The position numbers were made by a program, and so were the translations under genes. The notes under the pieces were generated by a model that worked only from the letters and a program-made list of their open reading frames with translations, ran no database searches and was not told the DNA's origin. From Aristolochia californica (Eukaryota; Streptophyta; Magnoliopsida; Piperales; Aristolochiaceae): a stretch of DNA of 64,000 nt. Shown here piece by piece: positions 43,493 to 53,799 of this stretch. Location of the stretch: assembly GCA_029961685.1 (NCBI GenBank), contig JARWKL010000008.1:28211619-28275618 (forward strand), read 5' to 3'. The stretch's first letter is position 1, and the number at the start of each line of letters is the position of its first letter.

Positions 43493-44452
43493 ATGGCAGT
43501 TAGGCCGACAGTATCTCATTTCCCGACCGATCCCAATGCACTGGAAGCCTCCGGCCTTCCTTGGGGAGTCACCGTTACCCCATTTTCTCCAGTTGACGAG
43601 CTTGGTAACCCCCCTGTTTCTGGGTCCAATGGTAACCTTGTTCCTCGCTGCGATAATTGCTGGGCTTATTTCAATTCCTACTGCGAGCTTGAACAATGGG
43701 CTTGGACTTCTTCTCAATTCTTACACAGCCCACGGAAAGTAAAGATGTTAGCTTCACCTTTATCTACTACTGAAAAGTTAACCGAATATGAGAGAAAGAA
43801 TTATTCGGCTAACAAAGTGTCTAAGGAAAATAACAATGGTAAAACAAATTTTAAGAAGGAGAAAGGGGAGAAGAAGTCATGGGCAAAGGAAGCCAAGACT
43901 AGGCCGGAAGAGAAGAAACGAGGGGACAAACAGAAAAAGAAGGTCCATTATTTCGTATGCAAGGGATGTCTTAGAAAGAGGTTCCTCAATGCTGCTCAAA
44001 CTGAGGTGAACAATGGAGGGATTGAGCCTCGGTTGGGCTCCTTAACACTTCTCCATGCTATTGTCCGTTCAAAGGAGGAGAAGGTTGCTCCACTTTCGGT
44101 AAGACCCTTAAGAGAACTTCTTTTTATCTCTCTAACACTTGCTGGACGTACTGTTAGAGCAGTGGTGGACACTGGCACCACCCACAACTTCCTTTCGTCG
44201 GAGGAGGCTAGGCGCCTAAATATACGAGGAGAGAAAGATGGGAGCAAAATGAAAGTTGTAAATTCTGCTGCTCGTGAAGTCCAAGGCATTACCAAGAACG
44301 TCCCGGTGGAGATAGGCAAGTGGGTTGGATTTCTGAATTTTACTATTATTGTTATGGATGATTTCAATGTGATTTTGGGAATGGAGTTTTTCACGGTTTG
44401 TAAGGCATTTGCAATGCCGTATGTTGGGGTAGTGGGGATTATGGACGAGTAA
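43493..44452 (+). pseudogene. Sec23/Sec24-like first exon fused in frame to gypsy gag-protease (319 aa)
   Basis: Residues 1-74 match the N-terminus of plant Sec23/Sec24-family COPII coat proteins (MAVRPTVSHFPTDPNALEAS, LPRCDN-like VPRCDNCWAYFNSYCELEQW, start of the zinc-ribbon). The second Cys pair is missing. At WTSSQFL the frame passes into gag (SPRKVKMLASPLSTTEKLTE), a Lys-rich tail, HYFVCKGC and then protease with DTG (VVDTGTTHNFLSS) to LGMEFF, ending DE-TAA. The ATG is that of the host exon. The fusion may be chance after insertion, but it gives the longest gypsy frame in the window. It could be expressed from the host promoter upstream (43300-43490). Confidence 0.7.
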
Positions 44453-45389
44453 AGTCCTTGTACTATTTCTGAACTTGACAACAAAGATGTAACAAAAAAG
44501 GACTTAATGCTATCAGCCCTCCAGCTTAAGAAAGGTCTTAAGCAGGGTCGCTCTACTTACATTACTTCTATTTGTGTTATAGAGCAGGTAGAGGTCATGC
44601 CTACCCCTAAAGAGATAGAAGCCGTACTGCATGAATAGAGATGTCATGCCTGAACAACTTCCAGCGCGGTTACCACCTAGGAGAGGGATGGACCATCGCA
44701 TAGAGCTTGAGCCCGGAGCAAGAAAGCCAGCACAAGCACCATACCGAATGGCACCCATAGAGTTGGACGAACTGCGAAGACAACTCAGTGAGCTGCTGGA
44801 CGCTGGGTTCATAAGGCCAAGCGAAGCACCTTATGGGGCCCCTATACTGTTTCAGACTAAGAAGGATGGAAGTATGAGACTGTGCATCGATTGTAGGGCG
44901 CTCAACTAGGTAACTATAAAGAATAAGTACCCTATTCCTCTTATTGCAGATCTCTTTGATCAGTTGAAAGAGGCGCAAGTTTTCTCCAAATTGGATTTGC
45001 GAAGTGGTTATTACCAAGTCCGGATTGCTGAAGGAGACGAGGGGAAGACTACTTGTGTAACCAGATATGGGGCTTACGAATTCATGGTTATGCCCTTTGG
45101 CCTAACCAATGCACCTGCAATATTTTGCACTCTCATGAGCGAGGTATTTTTCGAATACTTGGACAAGTTTGTCATTGTTTATTTGGATGACATCGTGGTG
45201 TACAACAAGAGTATGGACGAGCACAAGAAACACCTTCGAAAGGTGTTCAAAACGTTGAGAAATAATCAATTGTATGTCAAGGAGGAGAAGTGCTCCTATG
45301 GGTTGCAAGAGGTGTCCTTTCTTGGACATTGGATAGGGGGATGGTGGATATGGATGGACAACAAGAAGGTGAAGGTTGTGCGTGACTGA
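44453..45389 (+). pseudogene. Ty3/gypsy reverse transcriptase, copy 4
   Basis: The linker is broken by a stop at 44636. The RT ORF 44631-44909 holds [20 protein letters not shown] and [11 protein letters not shown], then a TAG. From 44964 it continues with [33 protein letters not shown] and [14 protein letters not shown] (intact YxDD), [12 protein letters not shown] and [10 protein letters not shown] to a TGA. This is the best-preserved palm domain of the gypsy copies. Confidence 0.9.
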
Positions 45390-45886
45390 TCGATCCCTTC
45401 CAAGGTGCATGAGCTTAAGAGTTTCCTTGGTCTTGCAAATTATTACAGGAGGTTTATCAAGGGCTTCTCAGCTATAGCAGCCCCCTTGACTAACCTTTTC
45501 AAGAAAGACCAAAAGTGACGATGGACAGACTCATGCCAAAGAGCTTTCCAACTGCTAAAGGACACCATGGTGGCTGAACCAGTGTTGCACCTTGCTGATT
45601 TCAGCAAGCCGTTTGAGGTAAATATAGATGCCTCGAACTATGCCATTGGAGGTGTACTAGAACAAGACAGACACCCAATCGCTTATGAGAGTAGGAAGCT
45701 GAATGAAACTGAGCAACGCTGTATTGTACAAGAGAGAGAGATGACGACTATAGTACATCGTTTACGTCTTTGGAGGCACTATCTTTTAGGCTCCAAATTT
45801 ACTGTAAAAACTGACAATGTCGTATCTAGCTACTTTCTTACGCAGAAAAAGCTCAATCCAAAGTAGGCTCGGTGGCAAGATTTATA
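45390..45886 (+). pseudogene. Ty3/gypsy RNase H, copy 4
   Basis: [20 protein letters not shown] is followed by a TGA (KDQK-stop). The ORF 45567-45866 holds VNIDASNYAIGGVLEQD, ESRKLNETEQRCIVQEREMT, LLGSKFTVKTDN and TQKKLNPK, then TAG. The catalytic Asp (DAS), Glu (QERE) and Asp (TDN) are visible. It is cut at 45886 by the 460-bp repeat. Confidence 0.9.
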
Positions 45887-47054
45887 GGAAAGGGACTTCT
45901 AACTGATCCTAACATGTTTTAAATGTGGTGGACATGCATGCCAGAAACATGTTGCAGATGCAAATGACCTAATGATCCAAAAATTTCGAGTAGAAAAACT
46001 CAAATTCTCAAGTGGTTGGATATTTACCAGAGCTAAACAACCCACTTTTTGCCTATCCTTAAAAATCACAGATACTTTTTGGAATTATCTTTCTCAGCAT
46101 TTGTGCATTTTCATTTGGATGTTCAAATTTTTTTTCAGATCCAAAACTCACTCTCCTATTTTTCTCGTAAACAAAAAATATATGAGACATAACAAAATGA
46201 AAATTTTATGCAAAAAAAATTGAAAATTATAATAAATGTAAGAGAACACACTAAAAATGAACTCCAAGGTTTTGTTATCCATGTTTGGGAAATTCGACAA
46301 ATACAACCCTTAATAATAAGCTTGGTGGAATTTTATAGGAAAGGACTTCCAACTGATCCAAACATGCTTTAAATGTGGTGGACATGCATGCCAGAAACAT
46401 GTTGAGGATGCAAGTGACCTAATGATCCAAAAATTTCAAGGAGTAGAAAAAATCAAATTCTCAAGTGGTTGGATATTTACCAAAGCCAAACAACCCACTT
46501 TTTGCCTATCCTTAAAAATCACATATACATTTTGGGATTATCTCTCTCAGCATTTGTGCATTTCCATTTTGGATGTTCAAATTTTTTTTCAGATCCAAAA
46601 CTCACTCTCCCATTTTTCTCGTAAACAAAAAAGATATGAGGCATAACAAAATGAAAATTTAAGAGTTCATGTGTGAAATTTTTTTTGAAAACTATAATAA
46701 ATGTAAGTGAACGCACTAAAAATGAACTCCAATGTTTTGTTATCCATGTTTGGGAAATTCCACTAGTACAACCCCTAATAATAAGCTTGGTGGAATTTTA
46801 TAGGAAAGGGACTTCTAACTGATCCTAACATGCTTCAAATGTTGTGGACATGCATGCCAGAAACATGTTGAGGATGCAAGTGACCTAATGATCCAAAATT
46901 TTCAACGAGTAGAAAAAATCAAATTCTCAAGTGGTTGGATATTTACCAGAGCCAAACAACCCACTTTTTGGAATTATCTCTCTTAGCATTTGTGCATTTC
47001 CATTTTGGATGTTCAATTTTTTTTCAGATCCAAAACTCACTCTCCCATTTTTCC
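45886..47054 (+). repeat. 2.5-copy tandem repeat of about 460 bp inside gypsy pol
   Basis: Units start at about 45886 (450 bp), 46336 (464 bp) and 46800 (partial, about 255 bp), each opening AGGAAAGG.ACTTC. Each encodes CFKCGGHACQKHV-like sequence and later SSGWIFT.AKQPTFCLSLKI, with stops. The CXXCGGH pattern hints at a zinc-knuckle from another element, but no family is clear. The array joins RNase H on the left to RT on the right. Confidence 0.8.
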
Positions 47055-47993
47055 GAATACTTGGACAAGTTTGTCGTTGTTTATTTGGATGACATCGTGG
47101 TGTACAACAAGAGTATAGACGAGCACAAGAAACACCTTTGAAAGGTGTTCGAAACGTTGAGAAATAATCAGCTGTATGTCAAGGAAGAGAAGTGCTCCTA
47201 TGGGTTGTAAGAGGTATCCTTTCTTGGACATTGGATAGGGGGAGGACGGATATTGATGGACAACAAGAAGGTGGAGGTTGTGCATGACTGGTCGATCCCT
47301 TCTAAGGTGCGTGAGCTTAGGAGTTTCCTTGGTCTTGCAAATTATTACAGGAGGTTTATCAAGGGCTTCTCAGCTATAGCAGCCCCCTTGACTGACCTTT
47401 TCAAGAAAGACCAAAAGTGACGATGGACGGACTCATGCCAAAGAGCATTCCAACGGCTAAAGGACACCATGGTGGCTGAACCAGTGTTGCACCTTGCTGA
47501 TTTCAGCAAGCCGTTTGAGGTAAATACAGATGCCTCGAACTTTGCCATTGGAGGTGTACTAGAACAAGACAGACACCCAATCACTTATGAGAGTAGGAAG
47601 CTGAATGAAACTGAGCAACGCTGTATTGTACAAGAGAGAGAGATGACGACTGTAGTACATTGTTTACGTCTTTGGAGGCACTATCTTTTAGGCTCCAAAT
47701 TTACTGTAAAAACTGACAACGTCGTATCTAGCTACTTTCTTACGCAGAAAAAGCTCAATCCAAAGCAGGCTCGGTGGCAAGATTTCTTGGCTGAGTTTGA
47801 CTTTCAGATGATGTATAAAGCAGGGAAGGCCAATGGTGCTACAGATGCACTGGGCAGGATGGTGGACGCACCTAACTCTTACGAGGAAGAGACTAGCATG
47901 AGCTTGGCGCACATGGTGCAACTAGCACCAGCAAGTGCAGTCTTGGCGCACGCAGCAACCCTTCCAACTTGTGCGGCAACCAGGTGCAAATGA
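47055..47993 (+). pseudogene. Ty3/gypsy RT thumb and RNase H, copy 5
   Basis: It resumes at [20 protein letters not shown], so about 0.7 kb of pol is repeated on both sides of the 460-bp array. RNase H (47469-47993) runs from [20 protein letters not shown] through QERE, KTDN and QARWQDFLAEFDFQMMYKAG to the last motif ATDALGRM. Normal copies read ADALSR there. A stop after KDQK (TGA, near 47419) and a TAA after GL (47207) break it. Confidence 0.9.
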
Positions 47994-48699
47994 AAAGGGC
48001 GCAGCAGCTGCTGGCAAGGGCACAGACGCACACGGTGCAACAAACTAGAGCAACATGTGTGTGCGCGACTAAGGAGGAAACGTGTGCGGCACATTGCTTT
48101 CGAGCGGCTGCAACCCCGTATACCACAGCAAGCGGCACTTGCTTCACGGGTGGTGCAGTAGCATCAGAACATGAAGAGGCGCGATGAGAAGGACCGGGGA
48201 AGCGTGGTAGTTGTCACACTCCCTGCCTTCCAAAGGTGCCTAGAGGACGGGCCAGATGCAGCAGAGCGACGACCTGGGAGCGGATTCCCCACCGGCAGTG
48301 GGACAGGAGACGGCCATCTCGAGGCACATCATGACCTACCGGCAACACCGGCGAGACCCAGTTTGGCAACCCGATTGGGAGTCAGGGGATCCATAGTACC
48401 TACTACCTCCCGAACTTCATCTTAATCATTTTGAAATGCGGGGGTATGGGAACCCGTGTTGGCTTTTATAGAGAGGCATTTGACATGTATGTCGACAAAA
48501 GAATGTTACTATCACTCTATTTGGAAAATATTTTTATATTCCAAACAACACATGAGATTTGGCCGCTTGCCGCCATAATAATGGAAGACAACTGGTTCAA
48601 AGCAATTGGCCCTCCGGTAGTACCAAAGACAGCTAGATATATAATAATGGCAAGGTCCACTTAGAGAACCTACAACCTCAATAATGGAGGCATCATGTT
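47994..48699. other. GC-richer sequence after gypsy pol, no integrase found
   Basis: The Ala/Gln-rich frames at 47969-48187 replace the integrase expected after RNase H. 48170-48420 is GC-rich and may be an element-specific 3' region. No LTR pair was detected. Confidence 0.4.
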
Positions 48700-50194
48700 A
48701 CATTTTTATTGGTGGACATGTGAATGTGGTCCATTCTATGCTATCTAGATGCATTTTTACCTACCAAAATTCTGATTTACAATCAAATTTACTAAATATT
48801 TTTTTATCTTGAATCCTATTAATTAATTGAGATTTATCTGGTATGTTATAACTATCTGTGACTGTATTATCATTTAGTCTTTTGTAATTAATAACCATTC
48901 TAGACTTTCCTCTTTTTTGTTCACTATGTTTTCTAACTATAAAGGTTGTTGATCTATGGGGACTTATGGATTTTCTAATAATTCCTAGGTTTAATAATTC
49001 TGTGATATGAAGTTTAAAGTCTTCTTTGTCTAAATTTGTAGCTTCTATGTTGGCTGTTTTTACTATGTAATTAGGATTTAATAATTCTAGCCTGCACTGT
49101 ATATGATTATTTTCCCAATGTTTTAAGGGATTTTCTCTGAAATATTCTAATTGATCTAATTTGTCTATGATCTGTTGTAAGTGTTGTTTATCTTTATGAT
49201 GGACATTAATTATTTCTAAATAAAAATTTTCTGTATCTAAAAAGGTGTAATCTAGGTCTATCATCCGTTCTATCCAATCATCAAAGTCTTCATTTTCTCC
49301 CATTATTTCTTCTGGATAATCTTGTGGACTTGGTAATGGTTGGATATAAGGTTCTGGTTGGACTGAGACTTGGACTAAGCCTGTATGTGCTACTGCTTCA
49401 GGAAAAGTCTGGGAGTGTTGTATTGGAACTTCTGTTAAGTCTTCATCTATTTCTTCATAACAGAAGAGCTTATTATCTAATTTAACAATATTATTATCTA
49501 ATTGTTGTTCTAAGGCTAAAATTGTAGGATTGTTAACTTGTTTGCAGCTTCCTAAAATTTTACATTGACAACTAGTTTCTTTTGCTTTGTCAGTTTCTGT
49601 ATCTAGGGGACCACCACGCTCTGCTGTAGAGGTGAGAGTTGGTGAATAAGTGGTTTGGACAGGAATAGTACTAGAGTTCTTGTGAAATTGTAAATAGTCT
49701 CGGGAAATAGTAAGGAAGCCATTATTATGTAAGATGAAATTAAGACCTAAAATAAAGTCTACTTTAAGTTTGAGGTCTCTAACCCATGTTAAGGGTAAAG
49801 AATAAGATCCAGAAAAGGTAGAGCAATTAGTAAAAAATTGGATCTTGCCTTCATCGAAATAGGTGGTGTAAGGGTTATAAGTACCATATACCTGTTGGCT
49901 ACATACTTGCTTAGTTGTTTTCTTAAGAAACTGAGGGGGAACTAGTCTCCGGTGAATAATACATTTTGTGCAGCCAGAGTCTACGAGAGCATCTAATATG
50001 AGGGATTGTTTATTAGGGAAAAGGATCTTAGCCCTAACAAGTATGCTGGAAAAAGATTTATCTTTACAGACGTAAGAGGTTTCTGGGTCTTCGATGCCTA
50101 TAGTAATCCCATCGCAGGAGTCTTTTTCGATTGTATCTAATCTATGTTTGAGGAGAGTAATTTCTGCTTCACAATTTTCTATTTTTCTGGCCAT
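48700..50194 (-). pseudogene. Pararetrovirus protease, linker and RT N-terminus, copy F
   Basis: 477 open codons: coiled-coil ARKIENCEAEITLLKHRLD, protease DALVDSGCTKCIIHRRLVPP with intact Asp (49979-49981) and FILGLNFILHNNG, then a linker with CQCKILGSCKQ. An acidic region follows (GENEDFDDWIERMIDLDYTF), then RT start ENPLKHWENN, SRMVINYKRLNDNTVTDSYN and SKFDCKSEFW. It stops at 48761. Homology goes on to about 48700 (EWTTFTCP) and then ends before the YxDD box. Long open frame suggests a relatively young copy. Confidence 0.9.
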
Positions 50195-50299
50195 GATATC
50201 GAGTTTAGTGTTATGTATCCTATTATGGATAGTCTGGTTGACGGGTTCTATTCCTAAGATTTTGAGGCAAGGGATACAGGCTTCTAAGGAACATTGATT

Positions 50300-50521
50300 T
50301 CACTTTGCTCGTTGTTTCTTACTGGGATACCAGGCACACTTAAAACAAGGGTTGTTGTCTAACCCAGTATTCCAAGACCAGGTATGTGTGCATTCTGAAG
50401 TTGTATCCATAAGATCAAGGTTTCCTTCTATGTCTAAGACTAAGTCTTCATCGGAATCTAATAAGTCTAGAGGAGCATTTTGTATGCTTACAATGATGTA
50501 AATGGATTCTGTGTCTGACAT
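50300..50521 (-). pseudogene. Pararetrovirus Cys-rich domain, copy F
   Basis: [19 protein letters not shown] is followed by CTHTWSWNTGLDNNPCFKCA. One TGA (CNQ replaced by stop after KKQRAK) separates it from the protease ORF, whose frame is otherwise continuous. The Cys/Trp pattern probably binds zinc. Confidence 0.85.
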
Positions 50522-50559
50522 ATATTCGTCAACTTCTATAAGGTCTTATTGGACATTCA

Positions 50560-50943
50560 CTACAAGGGTAGATCTTCTAGAGTTAATATTTTGTCTTTTA
50601 GGCAGGTGTTGGCTAAATGTTCAATTTGTCCGCAAATATAGCAAGATAATTTATTCTTATAGGTTCTTTTTGGGTTAAATCTTCTAACATGTCTATCTTT
50701 ATTTAAATATGGTTTTCTACTTTTCAATCTTCGGATAAAATATCCTTTTTTGAAATATCTTTTGTTTTTTCTAGGTCTTTGTCCTGAGTCTTTTAAACCA
50801 TAAGCTTGGGTGGTATATATCTGTTTACATAACCCAAAGTCATCTCCTTTGAGTTGTCTTTGTATTTGGATATCTGTACATTTTTCTTGAAGGATAGTTA
50901 TTATGAATTTTGTTCTTTGTCCTATTGAATTTAGGATTTGCAA
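50560..50943 (-). pseudogene. Pararetrovirus coat C-terminus with zinc knuckle, copy F
   Basis: The frame reads SIGQRTKFIMT-like SIGQRTKFIITILQEKC, then a basic arm (KKGYFIRRLKSRKPYLNKD) and CYICGQIEHLANTC at about 50603-50643. A deletion near 50940 puts it out of frame with the coat core. A stop occurs at LPL. Confidence 0.85.
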
Positions 50944-51889
50944 TTTCTAAGTTTTGCCATTTATCATAAATTTCCTTTCCTAATGCTCCTGGTAATTTTC
51001 TAAACAGTTTAGTACCTAAATCTCTATTGAATGCATTTCCTGAAATGCAGGTATAGTTGAAGTAATCTTGGAGAAATTTCTTCACATATTTGTAATTGTG
51101 TAAACTAAGTTGTTCTAGATAAACTACCGCATCTTTTTGTAATGTAACAAATCCTAGATTAGGATCATCTCCTATTACTAATTGATAGACTTTGTTAACA
51201 AAGTTATATGGGTTAGATCCTAAACTCATTAAATGACCAAATTCTTCGGGATTACTTCTTTTATAGCCTTCCCATAAAGCTTTTACACTTTCTCCTAAAA
51301 ATGTTTCTAAGTACCTATACATTTCTTCTACATCTTGGGATTGAAAGTTCTGAATGTAGTCTGAAACTACTTGGTTTTTCCAGAGGTCTAGGACTATTGT
51401 CCACTCTTGAGGGTCATGGGCTGAAAGATTAAGAATTTTTCCTTTGCCCAATTCTTGGAATTTTATAGGTCTTTCTATTTCTTTTCTTTTTCCTTTGGGA
51501 TGTATCTTTTGATCATAAGTTACTGGTTCACTATAAGGAATCCTTGGCATATTACCTGAGTAATATACTTCCCTAGGAGGGGTTATTGGGTAAGTTGTAT
51601 AGCTACTTCTGGGAATAGTGTTAGAATTTTCTTCAACCATATATTCTTTAATACTTAAGGTTTCTTCTCTTTCTATTTTTTCATCTTCTTTTGGTTCTAG
51701 GGGCATTTTTCCTATTCTAATATTAGCTTCATTATCATAATATAGGTATTCTTCTTCTTTTATTCTTCTATTTTTTATCAGATCTTCTTCAAGATGAAGT
51801 TCTCTTTCTGATAATTTTAATTCTAATTCTTTAGGATATATTATCTCATCTATGTCTAATTCTATATTGAGTAGAAATTGATTCAGCAT
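50840..51889 (-). pseudogene. Pararetrovirus coat protein core, copy F
   Basis: 349 codons: acidic N-terminus (ELDIDEIIYPKELELKLSER), PPREVYYSGNMPRIPYSEP, the core SAHDPQEWTIVLDLWKNQVV, ESVKALWEGYKRSNPEEFGH, GSNPYNFVNKVYQLVIGDDP and YTCISGNAFNRDLGTKLF. The caulimovirid coat assembles the icosahedral or bacilliform particle. Only the ends are shifted by indels, so this is one of the longest coat frames. Confidence 0.88.
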
Positions 51890-51894
51890 CTTCT

Positions 51895-52765
51895 ATATTC
51901 TTTTGGCCATAGCTATTAAATCTAATATTGATGTTACCCTTTGTATCAGTGTACATAATACTTTATTCAGGACTAATTATTTTTTCTTCTCTAAATTTAA
52001 TATTCCATTCTAAGCCTGCTAAAATGTCTAGGGAATACTTAATAGGTTTGATTAATTTAATTCCTTTATTCCCTATTAAATTAACAACATCATCTATTTT
52101 AACTTTGAACTTAGTAGTACTAGAACAAGTACTTCTCCCTAAGAATCCAATACATAGTAAAAGATTATTTCCTACAAAGGATTCGTATCCTTTTGTCTGA
52201 ATGCCTATTTTTATATATTTTCTAAAATCTTGTAATCCAATAAGGAAGTCTGGGGAGCAATAAAATATTCCTCCATTCTAATTCATATCTACTTCAGTAA
52301 TTCCTAACATTGCTTTTTTAGGATCTGCGCATCTATCATCGTAAATGCTAAGTAAATTTTTGGTTCCTAGATGTTTTCGTCCTAATCCTTTTACGCCTAT
52401 TACAATTAAACCTAAATGAATTAAAGTATTTAATTTTTTAATTCCTCTAAAAGCTTGTTTTGCTAGTAGGTTAATGTTAACAGAATCTTGTCCTACACAA
52501 CTAATCTGGATTTCTTTGTAATGTCTGAATAATCCTGTATTAAAGTTTAATGGTCCTGTTCGATATAATTGTCTAGGGTTAAGGAGGTTTAATTGATTAT
52601 TGTCGAATAAGGTAATGTCTTGGTCTATCTATGATTTCATCTAATTGTATATCTCTTTGGTGTATACTTCTTCTTCCTGTTATTCTATCTATAATATTTA
52701 AGTTTCTAGAGGAACTCCCTATTTCCGAGGTGCATCCTTCACCTCGTTGTGAAAGTGCCATGATT
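51895..52765 (-). pseudogene. Pararetrovirus movement protein, copy F
   Basis: It starts at ATG 52761 (MALSQRGEGC), overlapping the coiled-coil ORF. The N-terminus has an indel near 52620. Further on come LLAKQAFRGIKKL, GLGRKHLGTKNLLSIY, a TAG in place of Q in DMNQNGG (52277 region), and the core [17 protein letters not shown]. Several lesions, but the order matches copy G. Confidence 0.85.
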
Positions 52766-53159
52766 TTTTAGGCCGGGTTGTTCTAGGTTGTTCTATTTTA
52801 ACAGCTTTTAATTTTTGAGTTATTAAATCTATTTCCTTATCAATGTTCTGTTGGGATCCTTTACTAGTTTTTAGATAGTCTAAATTTTCGGCTAATTTGT
52901 CTGTTTTTATTCTTAAGTTTCTTATTTCTTCTTGTGTTTTGCTTATACTAACTTCTATTTCTGTTATTTTACTCTGCAGATTATTTCCTAAACTTATAAT
53001 AAGATCGATAATACTCTTGAGTTGAGGGTTATTTCCGTGTAGACTATGTTCTTCACTATTAAAGTGACACCTAAGAGTATTAGGTCCTATGTATTTTGTG
53101 TCAAATCTTGTCAGAAGTCTAAAGTCTAAATAATCTATTTTTCTAAAGGGTTCCGGGTC
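52719..53159 (-). CDS. AUG-less coiled-coil ORF after PBS, copy F (about 146 codons)
   Basis: An open frame with no ATG begins right after a TAA next to the PBS and runs to TAG at 52719, overlapping the MP start by about 43 nt. The first 50 residues carry DYLDFRLLTRFD, GPNTLRCHFNSEEH and LHGNN. Residues about 65-125 are a coiled-coil (EIEVSISKTQEEIRNLRIKT, DYLKTSKGSQQNIDKEIDL). The frame is also open in copy G despite many silent differences. By position it resembles the first ORF of tungro-like viruses, which starts at a non-AUG codon in RTBV, and the small coiled-coil virion-associated proteins of badnaviruses. Function is inferred only. Confidence 0.55.
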   Translation of the reverse strand, partial: DPEPFRKIDYLDFRLLTRFDTKYIGPNTLRCHFNSEEHSLHGNNPQLKSIIDLIISLGNNLQSKITEIEVSISKTQEEIRNLRIKTDKLAENLDYLKTSKGSQQNIDKEIDLITQKLKAVKIEQPRTTRPKKSWHFHNEVKDAPRK

Positions 53160-53163
53160 TTAT

Positions 53164-53176
53164 GGCTTTGATACCA
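53164..53176 (-). promoter_or_regulatory. tRNA-Met primer-binding site, copy F
   Basis: TGGTATCAAAGCC on minus, with one mismatch to the perfect site (A for G at position 9). Confidence 0.85.
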
Positions 53177-53206
53177 AAATGAGAGGGGTACTAATTAAGG
53201 TTCTAA

Positions 53207-53392
53207 TTAATCTAGAGTATTTAAAGATGAATTATTTGCAGGTCTCCTTACTATTTGTCTTTTGGGTATAAAGATTTGCCTAGGAGTCTCGACAAATCTT
53301 CTATAAGAATATAAAGACAAAGTGAAACAGATAAAACTAAAAATAACCAGATTACAGAAAACTATTATTAAGGCTATAAAGACAAAGATCAT
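53207..53392 (-). CDS. Leader ORF C, copy F
   Basis: 61 residues: anchor MIFVFIALIIVFCNLVIFS, tail RRFVETPRQIFIPKRQIVRR and end LNTLD. It starts at ATGA overlapping the TGA of frame B (GTYTYILF to IIDT at about 53390-53560). The order C, PBS, coiled-coil ORF, MP is intact in this copy. Confidence 0.5.
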   Translation of the reverse strand: MIFVFIALIIVFCNLVIFSFICFTLSLYSYRRFVETPRQIFIPKRQIVRRPANNSSLNTLD

Positions 53393-53689
53393 GTATCTAT
53401 AATTCTGACTAAAATATTAATAATTAAGAATATATAGGAAACTAAAAGATTCTCTAGTTGTTCTGGGAGGAATACAAAATAGCTGAATAATTCTACTGCT
53501 ATTACTAATAAAAACAGAATGTAAGTATATGTTCCTATAGCTTTAATCTTAAGGTGTTGTAAAATAGACCTAGATTTAATTAATATATGGGTAATATGCG
53601 TAGGATAATTCTAAAAAACTGTCTTAATATTCTATTTACTAACCAAATAAACATAAAAGTATTGCGGCATCGTGGCTTCCGGGAGCAAC

Positions 53690-53760
53690 AATTGGCTCCG
53701 AAGAGGTAGAGGCGTTTGTCAGGGCTTAGCCCTCACCCAGCAGTTTCCAGCCTAATATAC
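53690..53760 (-). promoter_or_regulatory. Conserved leader hairpin block, copy F
   Basis: On minus, GGCTGGAAACTGCTGGGTGA is followed by GGGCTAAGCCC (4-bp stem, 3-nt loop) and TGACAAACGCCTCTACCTC. It is nearly identical to the block in every array unit (for example 5897-5945) and to 60247-60305, and is more conserved than its surroundings. It has no coding sense. Confidence 0.55.
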
Positions 53761-53799
53761 TTTTATGTATAAACACAAGCACACACAATCTATATAATC

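Noticed and set aside
43448..43717. 89-aa minus-strand ORF opposite the Sec23-like exon
   Set aside because: It is a shadow of the plus-strand coding exon, whose protein matches a known family.
47969..48187. Ala/Gln-rich ORF as a gypsy integrase or novel protein
   Set aside because: No HHCC or DDE motifs, low-complexity codons, and overlapping frames on both strands.
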